The notes: generated by a model not told the origin, from the letters alone. Positions 1-8,481 are shown, counted from the stretch's first letter. The stretch is DNA of 64,000 nucleotides from JADKIH01 sp031367345 (GCA_031367345.1 JANLPR010000046.1:1-64000), one strand, 5' to 3'. Translations and numbers: made by a program.

Positions 1-234
1 TGCTGAATAAAATAAAAGTTGGCCTTGGTTATTACAAATGGAAGCAAAATTATTTGAGCAAGGATTTGTAATATTTGAGCTAACTGGAATAGGATTTGAT
101 AAATTAGTAAAGTCAATTCCTGCACTGTCAGGGAAAAGCCAAATGCGATCTTGTTTCTGTGCCATTACTACATTGAAACCACAAAACAAGATCGCAAATG
201 ATAAGACACTAGTTTTCCAAAATAATTTTCTCAT
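1..234 (-). CDS. N-terminus of a secreted protein, runs off the left edge
   Basis: Reading the minus strand from an ATG at 234 gives an open frame to the window edge (78 codons, no stop). The first 26 residues, MRKLFWKTSVLSFAILFCGF followed by NVVMAQ, form a clear Sec signal peptide with cleavage after MAQ. The mature part begins KQDRIWLFPDSAGIDF and then has Asn- and Ser-rich stretches, as in Bacteroidota secreted proteins that start with a household of the form 'DRIWxFGxxAGIDF'. The function cannot be told from this fragment. Its first codons overlap the last codons of the truncated T9SS tail at 209-475, which is unusual and suggests the two were once separate, tightly packed genes. Confidence 0.75.
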   Translation of the reverse strand, partial: MRKLFWKTSVLSFAILFCGFNVVMAQKQDRIWLFPDSAGIDFTNLSNPIPVSSNITNPCSNNFASICNNQGQLLFYSA

Positions 235-475
235 AACCTTGAATTGAACCATCTATAATTATTTTTAGAGTGTATAAGCCTGCAACCTTTGAAGTCAGGT
301 TTATTTTCACCTCAGTTTCTTTTGGATATAAAATTTGAGATTGAACTAAGTTACCTAATAAATCATACACCTCCAAAATTTCTTTTGACGGAGTCTTCAA
401 ATGTAACCAATACTCATTACTGAAAACTAGATTTTGTAAATCTGTAATACGATAGGCGGAATATTGAGCGAAAAT
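209..475 (-). pseudogene. Truncated T9SS type A sorting domain (gene remnant)
   Basis: An 88-codon frame lies between an in-frame TAA at 476-478 and the stop at 209-211. The translated end has the usual T9SS C-terminal signal pattern: EVYDLLGNLVQSQ, then a beta-strand, then AGLYTLKIIIDG and a basic-hydrophobic end KIILEN. There is no signal peptide or catalytic domain left: upstream of the TAA the reading frame enters the REP/RAYT repeat block. The likely history is that a secreted protein gene lost its 5' part when the repeat block formed or was inserted. A TTG near 400 could start a 63-residue product, but a free sorting tail would have no cargo. Confidence 0.6.
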
Positions 476-517
476 TTATGACACTCTTCTGAATAACTTG
501 CTGCTAAGTGGTATTCC

Positions 518-634
518 GCTAACGACGGATTTGCCACTCCCACTGCTTCGACGGACATTCGTCCGTTGTATTAATAGTAAAACAGATTCAAGCTTGTACA
601 AAATCTGTAAATCCCGCCGCGGACATTCGTCCGC
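518..634. repeat. REP-like block, left arm, part A
   Basis: The block contains a 16-bp palindrome acggacattcgtccgt at 551-566 (stem acggac/gtccgt) and a variant gcggacattcgtccgc at 619-634, where the outer A-T pair is replaced by G-C on both sides. A 7-bp stem ACAGATT (582-588)/AATCTGT (602-608) lies between them. The flank 518-549 (gctaacgacgga...actgcttcg) recurs at 696-730. The compensated outer pair suggests that the hairpin, not the primary sequence, is what matters. Confidence 0.7.
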
Positions 635-695
635 AATAAATAACTCAACGCTTTTCCTTAGTGATTAAATTTTAAAATAGTTGCTCTCATTCCTT

Positions 696-870
696 GCTAG
701 CGACGGAAATTGTAACTCCAACTGCTTCGATATTCCGATACCTGATGCGACCAACTTCACTCAAACTTTTATTATTATCCAATAAAATAAATCCTCAGAC
801 TGCTTCGACGGACATTCGTCCGTTGTTTTTTAACTGTGGATATTCATCCACCCTTCAAAGCTCATCGTCT
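696..870. repeat. REP-like block, left arm, part B
   Basis: The second left-arm copy starts with the flank at 696-730 and carries two palindromes in tandem: acggacattcgtccgt at 808-823 and gtggatattcatccac at 836-851, followed by ccttcaaagctcatcg. This is the reverse complement of the unit seen three times at 1625-1970, so the two arms are inverted around the transposase gene. Apparent reading frames here are only the repeat read through. Confidence 0.75.
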
Positions 871-902
871 TACAAATAACAATTAAATTTGATAAGGTGT
901 AA

Positions 903-1496
903 TCATGTATTAAAAAAATTGCTGCTCGACACGGTAGTAACAGGCGGTGTAAGACAATCAATTTCTAGAACATTAGGTAGGCCATAATAATTACGAGCCG
1001 AGCTAAATAAGTAATCCTGTTCATTGTAAACAATTTTATCTACTACCGGATTTCGGTGGATATAATTCAGTTTCTGCCATGTTACCTGTTCGGTGTACAG
1101 TTCAATTGCATGATTTTTATCTTGCCAAACTTTATGGTTTCTGTTTTGGGGATGTATTTTACCGGCATAAGCAAATTTGTCCAGTAACCATTCCCTGCGA
1201 CTCTCCACTTCATTCTCAATGAGAAGAACTGCATTTTTTGAGGTATGCCTTTTGAAATCTCTTACTACATGGTCGAGATCGAACGGTATTTTAGTGTTGG
1301 CGATTAGGTGCAGGTGACTTGGCATTAAACACCAGCCGAAAATATTCAGCCCTTTATTTTCTTGGCAATAGTTCAATGAGTCAACGATGAGTTGTTTTTG
1401 GTTTACACGAGTAAAAAGATCGATCCAATCAACAACTGTCATCGTCATGAAATAAGTTTTGTCTTTGCGAATGTTATAATGAAGCCCTCTTGACAT
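903..1496 (-). CDS. REP-associated tyrosine transposase (RAYT, Y1/HUH family)
   Basis: The protein (197 residues from the ATG at 1496) belongs to the Y1_Tnp / TnpA_REP family of single-strand HUH nucleases. The HUH motif is seen as MPSHLHLI (His61 and His63) and the catalytic tyrosine as Tyr145 in LNYIHRNPV, the usual RAYT context. An upstream in-frame start at 1544 would add 16 residues (MIGEMLTIIF...) not expected in the family, so MSRGLHYNIR was chosen. RAYTs nick and join REP hairpins, and this gene is flanked on both sides by REP-like palindromes, inverted relative to each other. No terminal inverted repeats or target duplication of an ordinary IS were seen. It looks intact. It may be a domesticated, REP-spreading enzyme rather than a self-mobile element. 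Confidence 0.88.
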   Translation of the reverse strand: MSRGLHYNIRKDKTYFMTMTVVDWIDLFTRVNQKQLIVDSLNYCQENKGLNIFGWCLMPSHLHLIANTKIPFDLDHVVRDFKRHTSKNAVLLIENEVESRREWLLDKFAYAGKIHPQNRNHKVWQDKNHAIELYTEQVTWQKLNYIHRNPVVDKIVYNEQDYLFSSARNYYGLPNVLEIDCLTPPVTTVSSSNFFNT

Positions 1497-1624
1497 GATA
1501 AAATTAATTTTGTCAAAAATAATAGTAAGCATTTCGCCGATCAATGATCATTTCTGTTTCAACCTTATAATTTCCATCTTTAATTAAAGAAATTGGCTGG
1601 CAAAGGATTATTAAAAGTGTAGCG

Positions 1625-1970
1625 ATTGCTTCGAACGAACTGATGTATGCATTTAAATACGATGAGCTTTGAAGAGTGGATGAATATCCACAGCTAAAAA
1701 ACAACGGACGAATGTCCGTCGAAGCTACCAAAATTTTATTTGCTTTTAGATTGCTTCGAATGAACTGATGTACGTGTACAAATACGATGAGCTTTGAAGG
1801 GTGGATGAATATCCACAGCAAAAAACAACGGACGAATGTCCGTCGAAGCTGCCAAAATTTTATTTGCTTTTAGATTGCTTCGAATGAACTAATGTACGTG
1901 TACAAAAACGATGAGCCCTGAAGAGTGGATGAACATCCACAACTAAAAAACAACGGACGAATGTCCGTCA
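1625..1970. repeat. Tandem array of three ~125-bp REP-like units, right arm
   Basis: Units start at 1625, 1750 and 1874 (attgcttcga...), with periods of 125 and 124 bp. Each has a palindrome gtggatgaatatccac (1676-1691, 1801-1816; 1925-1940 with one loop change) followed 12-13 bp later by acggacgaatgtccgt (1704-1719, 1828-1843, 1953-1968). Units 1 and 2 end with gtcgaagct(a/g)ccaaaattttatttgcttttag; unit 3 is cut short after gtccgtcatagc. The array lies upstream of the transposase start. Bases 1980-2053 beyond it are low-complexity TTAATTATTCATTA sequence with no gene. Confidence 0.85.
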
Positions 1971-2053
1971 TAGCAAGCTCACCAATCACAACTTACCTCT
2001 CACTAAAAATAACTAAAACGAATTATTCATTAACCATTATTAATTATTCATTA

Positions 2054-2812
2054 TTAATTGCCGCTCCAGTGTTCCCTAAGTTTTTTATATTTCAAAAAAG
2101 TAGAGTACGCAGAAATGCGAGCAATTGTGAATCCTGCAGCGCCATCTAAAAACCCAAAATGTAAAATGTAATGATGCAAAAATTTAGCAATAGGATTCAA
2201 TATCAATTTATACACTGGCGCTTTTTTCTTTAAGTCGAAATAAGCTTTTGCTGCTATGGTAGTAAAATATTCTGCTTGTTTGTAATGCTCTTCTACTGTA
2301 TAGTAACTATAATGCAATAGATCCCCTTTTAACTTTGCGATAGAATCGTTGGCAGCGTTCAATTCATACTTGTCGTGCGGATTTATTCCTTTCCACTCCC
2401 CTCTTCTACTGTCGAACAATCGCAATTTTGTATCGGGATACCATCCACTATGATGAATCCATTTACCGCAATAATTAGTAAGACGATTCATTGTATAACC
2501 CGTTTTTTCAAAATTATTTTTCACTTCAAGAATTGAATTGATCAATGTAAAATTCAATTCTTCATCGGCATCGAGTGAAAGTACGTAAGGAAATTTTGCT
2601 TGAGTAATGGCCCAATTTTTTTGTTGCAGGTGTCCTTCAAAAGTATGCTCGATAAAACGAGCACCTTTTGCCAAACATATTTCTTTTGTTTTGTCTTTGC
2701 TGAATGAATCCACAACCACTATATCATCGGCAACCAATCGAACGCTATCCAGACAACGACCAATATTTCGTTCTTCATTGAAAGTAATAATAACGACAGA
2801 AAGTTTGATCAT
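2054..2812 (-). CDS. Family 2 glycosyltransferase (LPS core / beta-glucosyltransferase-like)
   Basis: A GT-A fold transferase of 252 residues. The N-terminal nucleotide-sugar site is VVIITFNEERN (6-16), with DDIVVVDSFSKD at 29-40 and the metal-binding DADEE at 81-85. The rest resembles the WaaE/KdtX-like group that adds a glucose to LPS core or to surface lipids, including a C-terminal amphipathic region (YKLILNPIAKFLHHYIL). It begins 20 bp after the O-antigen ligase gene, so the two are probably co-transcribed and act together on a surface glycan. The acceptor and sugar are not determined by the sequence. Confidence 0.85.
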   Translation of the reverse strand: MIKLSVVIITFNEERNIGRCLDSVRLVADDIVVVDSFSKDKTKEICLAKGARFIEHTFEGHLQQKNWAITQAKFPYVLSLDADEELNFTLINSILEVKNNFEKTGYTMNRLTNYCGKWIHHSGWYPDTKLRLFDSRRGEWKGINPHDKYELNAANDSIAKLKGDLLHYSYYTVEEHYKQAEYFTTIAAKAYFDLKKKAPVYKLILNPIAKFLHHYILHFGFLDGAAGFTIARISAYSTFLKYKKLREHWSGN

Positions 2813-2832
2813 AGGTATTTCAAAAATATATT

Positions 2833-4413
2833 TTATTCTGACTTAATAATAGTTTTATTTTGAACATGGGTAAAGAAAAAGAGATAGAAAAAAGCCACAA
2901 ACGTTGCTCCCGGTTGAGTTTCTAACGTATCTTCTGTAAGCATCGAAACCATTGCGATGATCAGGAAAAACACAAAGAGCATTGAATAATTTTGTTTGGA
3001 AAGAACAGGATATAGCAATGCAAAAAGAAAATAGATCAATCCTATTATTCCGAAAGCAACCGTAATTGCTAAATACTGATTGTGTGCTCTCAAACGATGA
3101 TCTTGATCGAGTTGTGTATTCATCGAAACATATTGTTCTTTGAACGCCAACGGTAGATCTCCTGTACCGACACCAATAAATGGATGAGCAGCAATAATTC
3201 CCACAGCTGCTTTCCAAAATTCAAATCGCTGCGAAACAGAATGACCACTTGGATTTTCGCCATGTACAAGTTGATCGAATTCCCAAATTACTTGTCTAAT
3301 TCTATTTTGAAGATTTGACGTTTCTTGAAAATCGAAATTCGCAATTCCGTTTTCAATCGACTTAATTTCAAATTCGTTTAAGGCCTTAACTCCTTCGCCA
3401 TCTTTTTTTAATCCTTTACTTGTAAGAAAGCGAATGATAGTAGAATAGATTCTTTGCCCTTTATTATCTAACGAATCATAATCGATTGCGCTTCTTTCAT
3501 TCCATGCACTGCGTAATTCCGATTCACACACATACATGTTTACCGGATAACCATTTTCCCGCTCCATATTTTTAGGATGAAATTCGTAATGATTTCCTAA
3601 GGCGGTTGTATCACCAACAGAAATTTGATATTCCTTTTTTACATAATATTTTTTTACAAGAGAACTCAAATATAAAACCATTGCAAGTGGAATACCAATG
3701 GCGAAAACAAAAAATCCGAAACGAAATAGTTTATTTTTCGATTTGAAGATTTGGTACGTTAGCGCTGCAAATAAAATTATTGTAAGTGTAATTATTCCTG
3801 TGAGCGACTCAACAACAATTAAAAATAAGACGAACCAGCTTATAAGCAAAGGTAAAATTACCTTCTGAATTCCTTTTACTTCTGTTGTATAAAAAAGATA
3901 GTAAACCATCGAAACAATGGCGATGCAAGTAAAAAGTGCAAATCGAATGTGCGAAATATGATAAATAAAAATATCGCGTATGTCATGAATTTCACGGTGT
4001 ATTAAACCGGTGAGAACTGCCATAGCCGAAAACGTTCCTGCTAAAACAGCAAAAACAAAAACGCTTAACACTAACTTGAATTGCTTAGCAGTGAGTGATT
4101 GATTTCCTGCAATGATAAGTGGCAAAATTAATAGTGGTAATTTTATTCGCAGATCTTTTAATCCATCGGAAAGTTCGGATGTCCACATTAGCCCAATCAA
4201 ATGCAAGATCCAAATTCCGGCGATGAACATTGCTGTTCTATTTGAAAAGAAACGTTTGAATTTATCTTTTACATTTCCTTCAAAAAGAAAAGATCCGGCT
4301 AAAAAAAACTGAGCTAGACTTGTTAAGAACAACGACACCGGCAAACCACTCACCAATAAAATTAATCCGGTGAGATATAAATAAGGCGTCTTGCAATTTA
4401 ATTGTAGCTTCAA
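2833..4413 (-). CDS. O-antigen ligase family protein (Wzy_C/WaaL-like)
   Basis: A polytopic inner-membrane protein of 526 residues with about ten to twelve hydrophobic segments. The Wzy_C region is recognised by the arginine-rich approach SQRFEFWKAA (394-403), HPFIGVGTGD (410-419) and RAHNQYL (442-448), as in WaaL and related glycan ligases, which transfer an undecaprenyl-linked glycan to lipid A core or a protein. A long hydrophilic periplasmic loop of about 140 residues (about 255-400) precedes this motif, larger than in many ligases. It lies 42 bp from the S41 protease stop and 20 bp from the glycosyltransferase. A sugar polymerase or protein O-glycan ligase are alternatives. Confidence 0.85.
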   Translation of the reverse strand: MKLQLNCKTPYLYLTGLILLVSGLPVSLFLTSLAQFFLAGSFLFEGNVKDKFKRFFSNRTAMFIAGIWILHLIGLMWTSELSDGLKDLRIKLPLLILPLIIAGNQSLTAKQFKLVLSVFVFAVLAGTFSAMAVLTGLIHREIHDIRDIFIYHISHIRFALFTCIAIVSMVYYLFYTTEVKGIQKVILPLLISWFVLFLIVVESLTGIITLTIILFAALTYQIFKSKNKLFRFGFFVFAIGIPLAMVLYLSSLVKKYYVKKEYQISVGDTTALGNHYEFHPKNMERENGYPVNMYVCESELRSAWNERSAIDYDSLDNKGQRIYSTIIRFLTSKGLKKDGEGVKALNEFEIKSIENGIANFDFQETSNLQNRIRQVIWEFDQLVHGENPSGHSVSQRFEFWKAAVGIIAAHPFIGVGTGDLPLAFKEQYVSMNTQLDQDHRLRAHNQYLAITVAFGIIGLIYFLFALLYPVLSKQNYSMLFVFFLIIAMVSMLTEDTLETQPGATFVAFFYLFFFTHVQNKTIIKSE

Positions 4414-4455
4414 GAAGTTTTTTCTAGTGGTTTTTATTATATCAAAATCGAAGGT

Positions 4456-6150
4456 TTACTTTCCCTCACTAGCGCTTCCGACACTGGCGTTGAACGTTCC
4501 TTTGAGAACAGAAGTATAAGTTGGCTGATCGTTTAAAACTTCGATAGCTTTCTTTACATCTAAATCGTGCGTTAATGATTCTTTGATACGTCCTTTTAAA
4601 TATCCATAACGCGAAACTATTTCATCTTCTAAAAGTGATGTAATGTCGGCTCTGTTTTTTTGGATATCTGTTTGCTTGTCGTGCTTTAATTTTAATTTCA
4701 GATTTTCAATATCAATTTTCAATTCTGTAAAATACAATTCATCTTCTGCATTCTTTTTAAATTCATCGAGCGATTTTTCACTCTTCGTTACGTAATCATA
4801 TTCTTTATCTCCAATGAAAGCTACAAAGTCGTTCCAATCGGCTTCCGACAAATTAAAGTCTTCTGTGTTAATCGTAGGGTGCAGTGTTCTATATCTACTC
4901 GCATAATCGAATACAATGCTTTTATTCATGAGGCTAACAGTGATAGGATTTAATTTTTTCGAAACAGTTACCATGTCCGGCTTTATTCCTCCGCCATCAA
5001 ATACTGAACGGCCGACTTTTGTTTTAAACTCATTCATTAAAGAATCAGGTACTTTTCCAACACTTCCATCTTCGTTTCTATGAGTGTAATCGAGTGCCTG
5101 AATGCATCTACCACTAGGAATATAATATTTCGCAGTAGTAATTTTTAATTGCGCATTATAAGAAAGCGGACGCGTAGTTTGAACAAGTCCTTTCCCAAAT
5201 GTTCGTTGTCCGATAATAACAGCACGATCCAGATCTTGCAATGACCCGGAAACAATTTCAGAAGCAGAAGCGGAACCACTATTTACAAGCAACACAAGAG
5301 GAAGAGCAGGATCAATTGCTTCATTGATCGCTTTGTAAGTTCTATTCAAATCTTTCAACTTACCTCTCGTACTTACTACTTCCTGACCTTTGGGAACAAA
5401 AATATTAGAAATGTTTACTGCTTCATTTAGCAACCCACCCGGATTACCGCGCAAGTCGAAAACCAAACCTTTCAATGAATTTTTAGATTTCAAATCTTTC
5501 AATGCATCAGCAACGTCTTTACTACAATTTTCAGTGAAACTATTGAGTTTGATATAAGCGATTGAATTGTTCAGCATTCCATAGTAAGGAATAGACTTAA
5601 TTTTAATTTCTTCGCGAGTAAGCAATCGCTCGAACGTCTTCTCTTCGCCTTCTCTTTTGATTAAAAGTTTCACTTCCGTTTTTGGTGAGCCTTTTAGCAT
5701 TTTACTAATTTCATCGGTACGTTTCGATTTGGTTGATCGTCCATCAATTTCTAAAATCACATCGCCTGCTCTGAGTCCGGCTTTATCGGCCGGAAATCCT
5801 TCGTAAGGTTCTGAGATAGCAACGTATTCGCCCTTCTGACGAACAACTGCGCCGATACCACCATATTGTCCGGTTGTCATAAAGCGATAATCTTCGATAT
5901 CAGATTCAGGAATATAATTTGTGTATGGATCGAGTGTCGACAACATTTCATCGATACCTTTTTTCATTAGTTTTCCGGGGTCGACCGAATCGACATAATA
6001 AATATTTACTTCACGATATAAGCTTGAAAAAATATCGAGATTTTTTGCGACTTCGAAATATTCGTCGACGAATGCAAAAGTACCGATAGAAAGTATCGCT
6101 GTAAGCAGAACGATAAATCTAATTTTATTTTTAAGAATGAATTTTTTCAT
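4456..6150 (-). CDS. S41 family C-terminal processing protease (CtpA-like)
   Basis: A serine protease of 564 residues anchored by an N-terminal membrane segment (about 10-28). A PDZ domain at about 94-175 contains YGGIGAVV and GLRAGDVILEIDG. The protease core has LRGNPGG (234-240), GSASASE with likely catalytic Ser295, and FGKGLVQ with Lys320, 25 residues later, as in CtpA/D1P. A C-terminal helical extension follows (about 400-564). These enzymes trim or degrade periplasmic proteins after PDZ recognition of their C-termini. It follows yidD by 18 bp and so belongs to the DUF4271-hemD-rnpA-yidD operon. A second S41 enzyme of similar length is encoded at 39950-41569. Confidence 0.93.
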   Translation of the reverse strand: MKKFILKNKIRFIVLLTAILSIGTFAFVDEYFEVAKNLDIFSSLYREVNIYYVDSVDPGKLMKKGIDEMLSTLDPYTNYIPESDIEDYRFMTTGQYGGIGAVVRQKGEYVAISEPYEGFPADKAGLRAGDVILEIDGRSTKSKRTDEISKMLKGSPKTEVKLLIKREGEEKTFERLLTREEIKIKSIPYYGMLNNSIAYIKLNSFTENCSKDVADALKDLKSKNSLKGLVFDLRGNPGGLLNEAVNISNIFVPKGQEVVSTRGKLKDLNRTYKAINEAIDPALPLVLLVNSGSASASEIVSGSLQDLDRAVIIGQRTFGKGLVQTTRPLSYNAQLKITTAKYYIPSGRCIQALDYTHRNEDGSVGKVPDSLMNEFKTKVGRSVFDGGGIKPDMVTVSKKLNPITVSLMNKSIVFDYASRYRTLHPTINTEDFNLSEADWNDFVAFIGDKEYDYVTKSEKSLDEFKKNAEDELYFTELKIDIENLKLKLKHDKQTDIQKNRADITSLLEDEIVSRYGYLKGRIKESLTHDLDVKKAIEVLNDQPTYTSVLKGTFNASVGSASEGK

Positions 6151-6168
6151 GATACAGTAAATATTAAT

Positions 6169-6402
6169 TTAAGGTAAAGGGTCGTAGCCCGAGCCTCCCC
6201 AGGGATGGCAACGGGAAATTCTTTTTATTGCGAGATACAATCCTTTAAAAGGACCGTATTTTTTTAGTGCTTGAATTCCATACGCAGAGCAAGTAGGATC
6301 GAATCGGCAACTTGGTCTCAATAAGGGTGAAAGAGCCAATTGATAAAAGCGGATAAGTCCGATGAAAAACTTAGATAGAATGAGTGATAATATCCTTAGC
6401 AA
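6169..6402 (-). CDS. yidD: Membrane protein insertion efficiency factor YidD
   Basis: A 77-residue protein with the whole family signature: an amphipathic N-terminus (IGLIRFYQLALSPLL), RPSCRFDPTCSAYGIQALKKYG with two conserved cysteines, and CHPWGGSGYDPLP at the end with the third cysteine. YidD is a small inner-membrane-associated protein that supports YidC-dependent insertion. The start lies inside rnpA (32-bp overlap), the usual rnpA-yidD arrangement, so translation is probably coupled. Confidence 0.95.
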   Translation of the reverse strand: MLRILSLILSKFFIGLIRFYQLALSPLLRPSCRFDPTCSAYGIQALKKYGPFKGLYLAIKRISRCHPWGGSGYDPLP

Positions 6403-6781
6403 AGCGTTGTAGAATTAATTTTAATTTTTCTTCAGTTTCATTATACGTTATGATGCTTTTTCCGGAAAAATAACAGAGTAAAGCAACCTGAATTTTCCTC
6501 TCTTGGATTAACGGATAAATATCTGCTTTATTTTTTCTATACGACTCACGCATCAATCGTTTCATACGATTTCTATCAACAGCTTTTTTAAAAAAACGTT
6601 TGGGAACACTAAAGGCAATTTGCGCAGGGAAGTCGGTTTCTAAAGGCGTAATGATCCACGTAAGTTTAAACGGAGGCATTGAAATTATTTTGCCTTTTGA
6701 AACGAGTTCTTCAATTGCTTTGCGGCTACTTAGTCGTTCCGCTTTTCTAAAAGTATAACGACGAGGCGTAGCGGCGTTCAT
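6371..6781 (-). CDS. rnpA: Ribonuclease P protein component
   Basis: A basic 136-residue protein. The central segment FSVPKRFFKKAVDRNRMKRLMRESYR is split by the RNR box typical of RnpA, which binds the 5' leader of pre-tRNA together with the catalytic RNase P RNA. The N-terminus TFRKAERLSSRKAIEEL is also standard. It sits 6 bp after hemD and overlaps yidD. rpmH (L34), the common neighbour elsewhere, is absent, as is usual in Bacteroidota. Confidence 0.95.
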   Translation of the reverse strand: MNAATPRRYTFRKAERLSSRKAIEELVSKGKIISMPPFKLTWIITPLETDFPAQIAFSVPKRFFKKAVDRNRMKRLMRESYRKNKADIYPLIQERKIQVALLCYFSGKSIITYNETEEKLKLILQRFAKDIITHSI

Positions 6782-6787
6782 TGCAAA

Positions 6788-7537
6788 TTACTTATTAGCT
6801 TTCTTGATATATTGTTCAAGCGCCATCGTCATAGACGGAGCAGCGGGAACAGGGGCTTGAATATCTAACCGAAGACCGGCATCGGCAACAGCTTGAGCCG
6901 TTGTAGGACCAAAAGCGGCGATGCGCGTATTGTTTTGTTTGAATTTCGGAAAATTTTTGAAAAGTGAGGTAATGCCTGAAGGGCTAAAAAACACAAGAAC
7001 ATCATAATTTACTTCAGCCAGATCTGAAAGGTCGGAAGCTACAGTCTTATAAATAACGGCTTTTGTATAATCGATTGAATGAGAATCAAGCGTATCAAAG
7101 ATTTCTTGTTTGTGGATGTCGGTACAAGGCACAAGAAATTTTTCCTTTTTATGCTTTTTAATGAGGTCCATTAGATCATTAATCGTTTGTTTTCCGAAAA
7201 AGATCTTACGTTTTCTATAAACCACAAATTTTTGAAGGTAATAAGCAGTCGATTCAGAAATACAGAAATACTTCATTGTTTCAGGAACCGTGACACGCAT
7301 TTCAATACACATGCGGAAAAAATTATCAGCAGCATTGCGACTGGTCAAAATAATCGCAGAATGTTCGGCGATATTCACTTTGTCTTGCCTAAAATCTTTG
7401 GCAGCAATTGGCTCTACATGGATAAATGGTCTGAAATCAATTTTAAGGTTGAATTTCTTTGACAAATCGAAATAGGGCGACTTTTCTGTTTCGGGTTTTG
7501 GCTGTGTAACCAGGATACTTTTAACTTTCAAACTCAT
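6788..7537 (-). CDS. hemD: Uroporphyrinogen-III synthase
   Basis: A two-domain HemD-type protein of 249 residues that closes hydroxymethylbilane to uroporphyrinogen III in heme and corrinoid synthesis. Features are ILVTQPKPETE at the N-terminus, AIILTSRNAADNFFRM in domain 1, and VLVFFSPSGITSLFKNF with IAAFGPTTAQAVADAG in domain 2, where the family binds substrate. An in-frame GTG at 7594 would overlap the upstream gene; the ATG at 7537 is preferred because ILVTQP then lies at the expected distance from the N-terminus. The other heme genes are not nearby, apart from hemW at 32162. Confidence 0.88.
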   Translation of the reverse strand: MSLKVKSILVTQPKPETEKSPYFDLSKKFNLKIDFRPFIHVEPIAAKDFRQDKVNIAEHSAIILTSRNAADNFFRMCIEMRVTVPETMKYFCISESTAYYLQKFVVYRKRKIFFGKQTINDLMDLIKKHKKEKFLVPCTDIHKQEIFDTLDSHSIDYTKAVIYKTVASDLSDLAEVNYDVLVFFSPSGITSLFKNFPKFKQNNTRIAAFGPTTAQAVADAGLRLDIQAPVPAAPSMTMALEQYIKKANK

Positions 7538-7584
7538 ACTAAGGATTTCCGTTTTCGCTATAAGATCTCGGGGAGCACAGGTGA

Positions 7585-8481
7585 TTAAGACCACATAATT
7601 CGTATCAAAATCATCAAGGGCGCAATTTCAAGAGTGCAAAGATATAAAAATAAGTAAAGCAGCGAGAAAGTTGACGTACTGAGTCCAATAAGAATACCCC
7701 TAAAAATTCGATACCCGAAGGCAAGGCCAACAATAGAAAGTCCCAAAACGATAAACCATTGAGTAGAGACCACCTGATTATAGGCCATTAAAAAAATAAA
7801 AGGAAGCAGTACAATTCCAAGTATGTTATTGATAAGAAACGTATTGAAAATGTAAGTAGCCATTTCTCTCTCTAAATTAAAGAGCCGACCGGAGATTTTT
7901 AAGACTAGAAATTTCAGTGCATAAACGAATGAAATCAAGACGGCAAAAAAGAGAAAACGATTAAATCCCGTACCTACTCCACCCAAATTCCATCCATAAT
8001 GTAAGCTTATCAGATACAGAAAGAGTGCTGCAATGAGATTAAAAACGAGACTTAAGTAAGTTGACGTCCTTTGAACGAGTATATTTTCGTCTCTTACAAT
8101 CTGATTCGTCAGATTATTATTGACAAAAGCCAAGACCATTTGTGAAAAATACTTGGTATAAAAAATTCGTAAAGCGGCATAAATACTCAGAACAAGAAGG
8201 AGAATGGGGAAAAACCAATCGGGCGAAGTGCCTGTTTTTGCAAGAGGATGATCATTGGCAGGATGAAGAAAATGGCCATGATACAAGTTTGTATAGACCG
8301 GTTTACCGGCAGAATCGGCTGCATAAAATGCGAGTGTATCGATACGCCAAGTAGCTCGCATTGAACTATCGATATTGATAAGATGCGAAGGATCACCCAA
8401 GTTTTTCAAAATAAACATCGACGAATCGTTCGAATGATACGTTGTTGAATCAGAAAAAATAATCGTAGAATCGGACGACAT
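7585..8481 (-). CDS. DUF4271 membrane protein
   Basis: A 298-residue protein with a hydrophilic N-terminal region of about 95 residues and then six to seven hydrophobic helices starting at WFFPILLLVLSIYAALRIF. The helix-loop pattern RIFYTKYFSQMVLAFVNNNLTNQIVRDE is characteristic of DUF4271, a Bacteroidota family normally found just upstream of hemD, as here. The function is unknown. It is the first gene of the operon: a consensus -7 box lies 50 bp upstream. The link with hemD suggests a role near heme or membrane biogenesis, but this is inference from position only. Confidence 0.88.
   Translation of the reverse strand: MSSDSTIIFSDSTTYHSNDSSMFILKNLGDPSHLINIDSSMRATWRIDTLAFYAADSAGKPVYTNLYHGHFLHPANDHPLAKTGTSPDWFFPILLLVLSIYAALRIFYTKYFSQMVLAFVNNNLTNQIVRDENILVQRTSTYLSLVFNLIAALFLYLISLHYGWNLGGVGTGFNRFLFFAVLISFVYALKFLVLKISGRLFNLEREMATYIFNTFLINNILGIVLLPFIFLMAYNQVVSTQWFIVLGLSIVGLAFGYRIFRGILIGLSTSTFSLLYLFLYLCTLEIAPLMILIRIMWS

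Noticed and set aside
38..247. Plus-strand open frame of 69 codons
   Set aside because: It lies antisense to the better-supported signal-peptide gene at 1-234.
694..879. Open frame in the left repeat arm
   Set aside because: It is the REP-like unit read through; the same peptide string occurs in other repeat copies.
1513..1821. Minus-strand open frame in the right repeat arm
   Set aside because: It reads through REP-like units and shares the repeated peptide seen at 694-879.
1925..2149. Plus-strand open frame over repeat and gene end
   Set aside because: Repeat-derived start and antisense to the glycosyltransferase.
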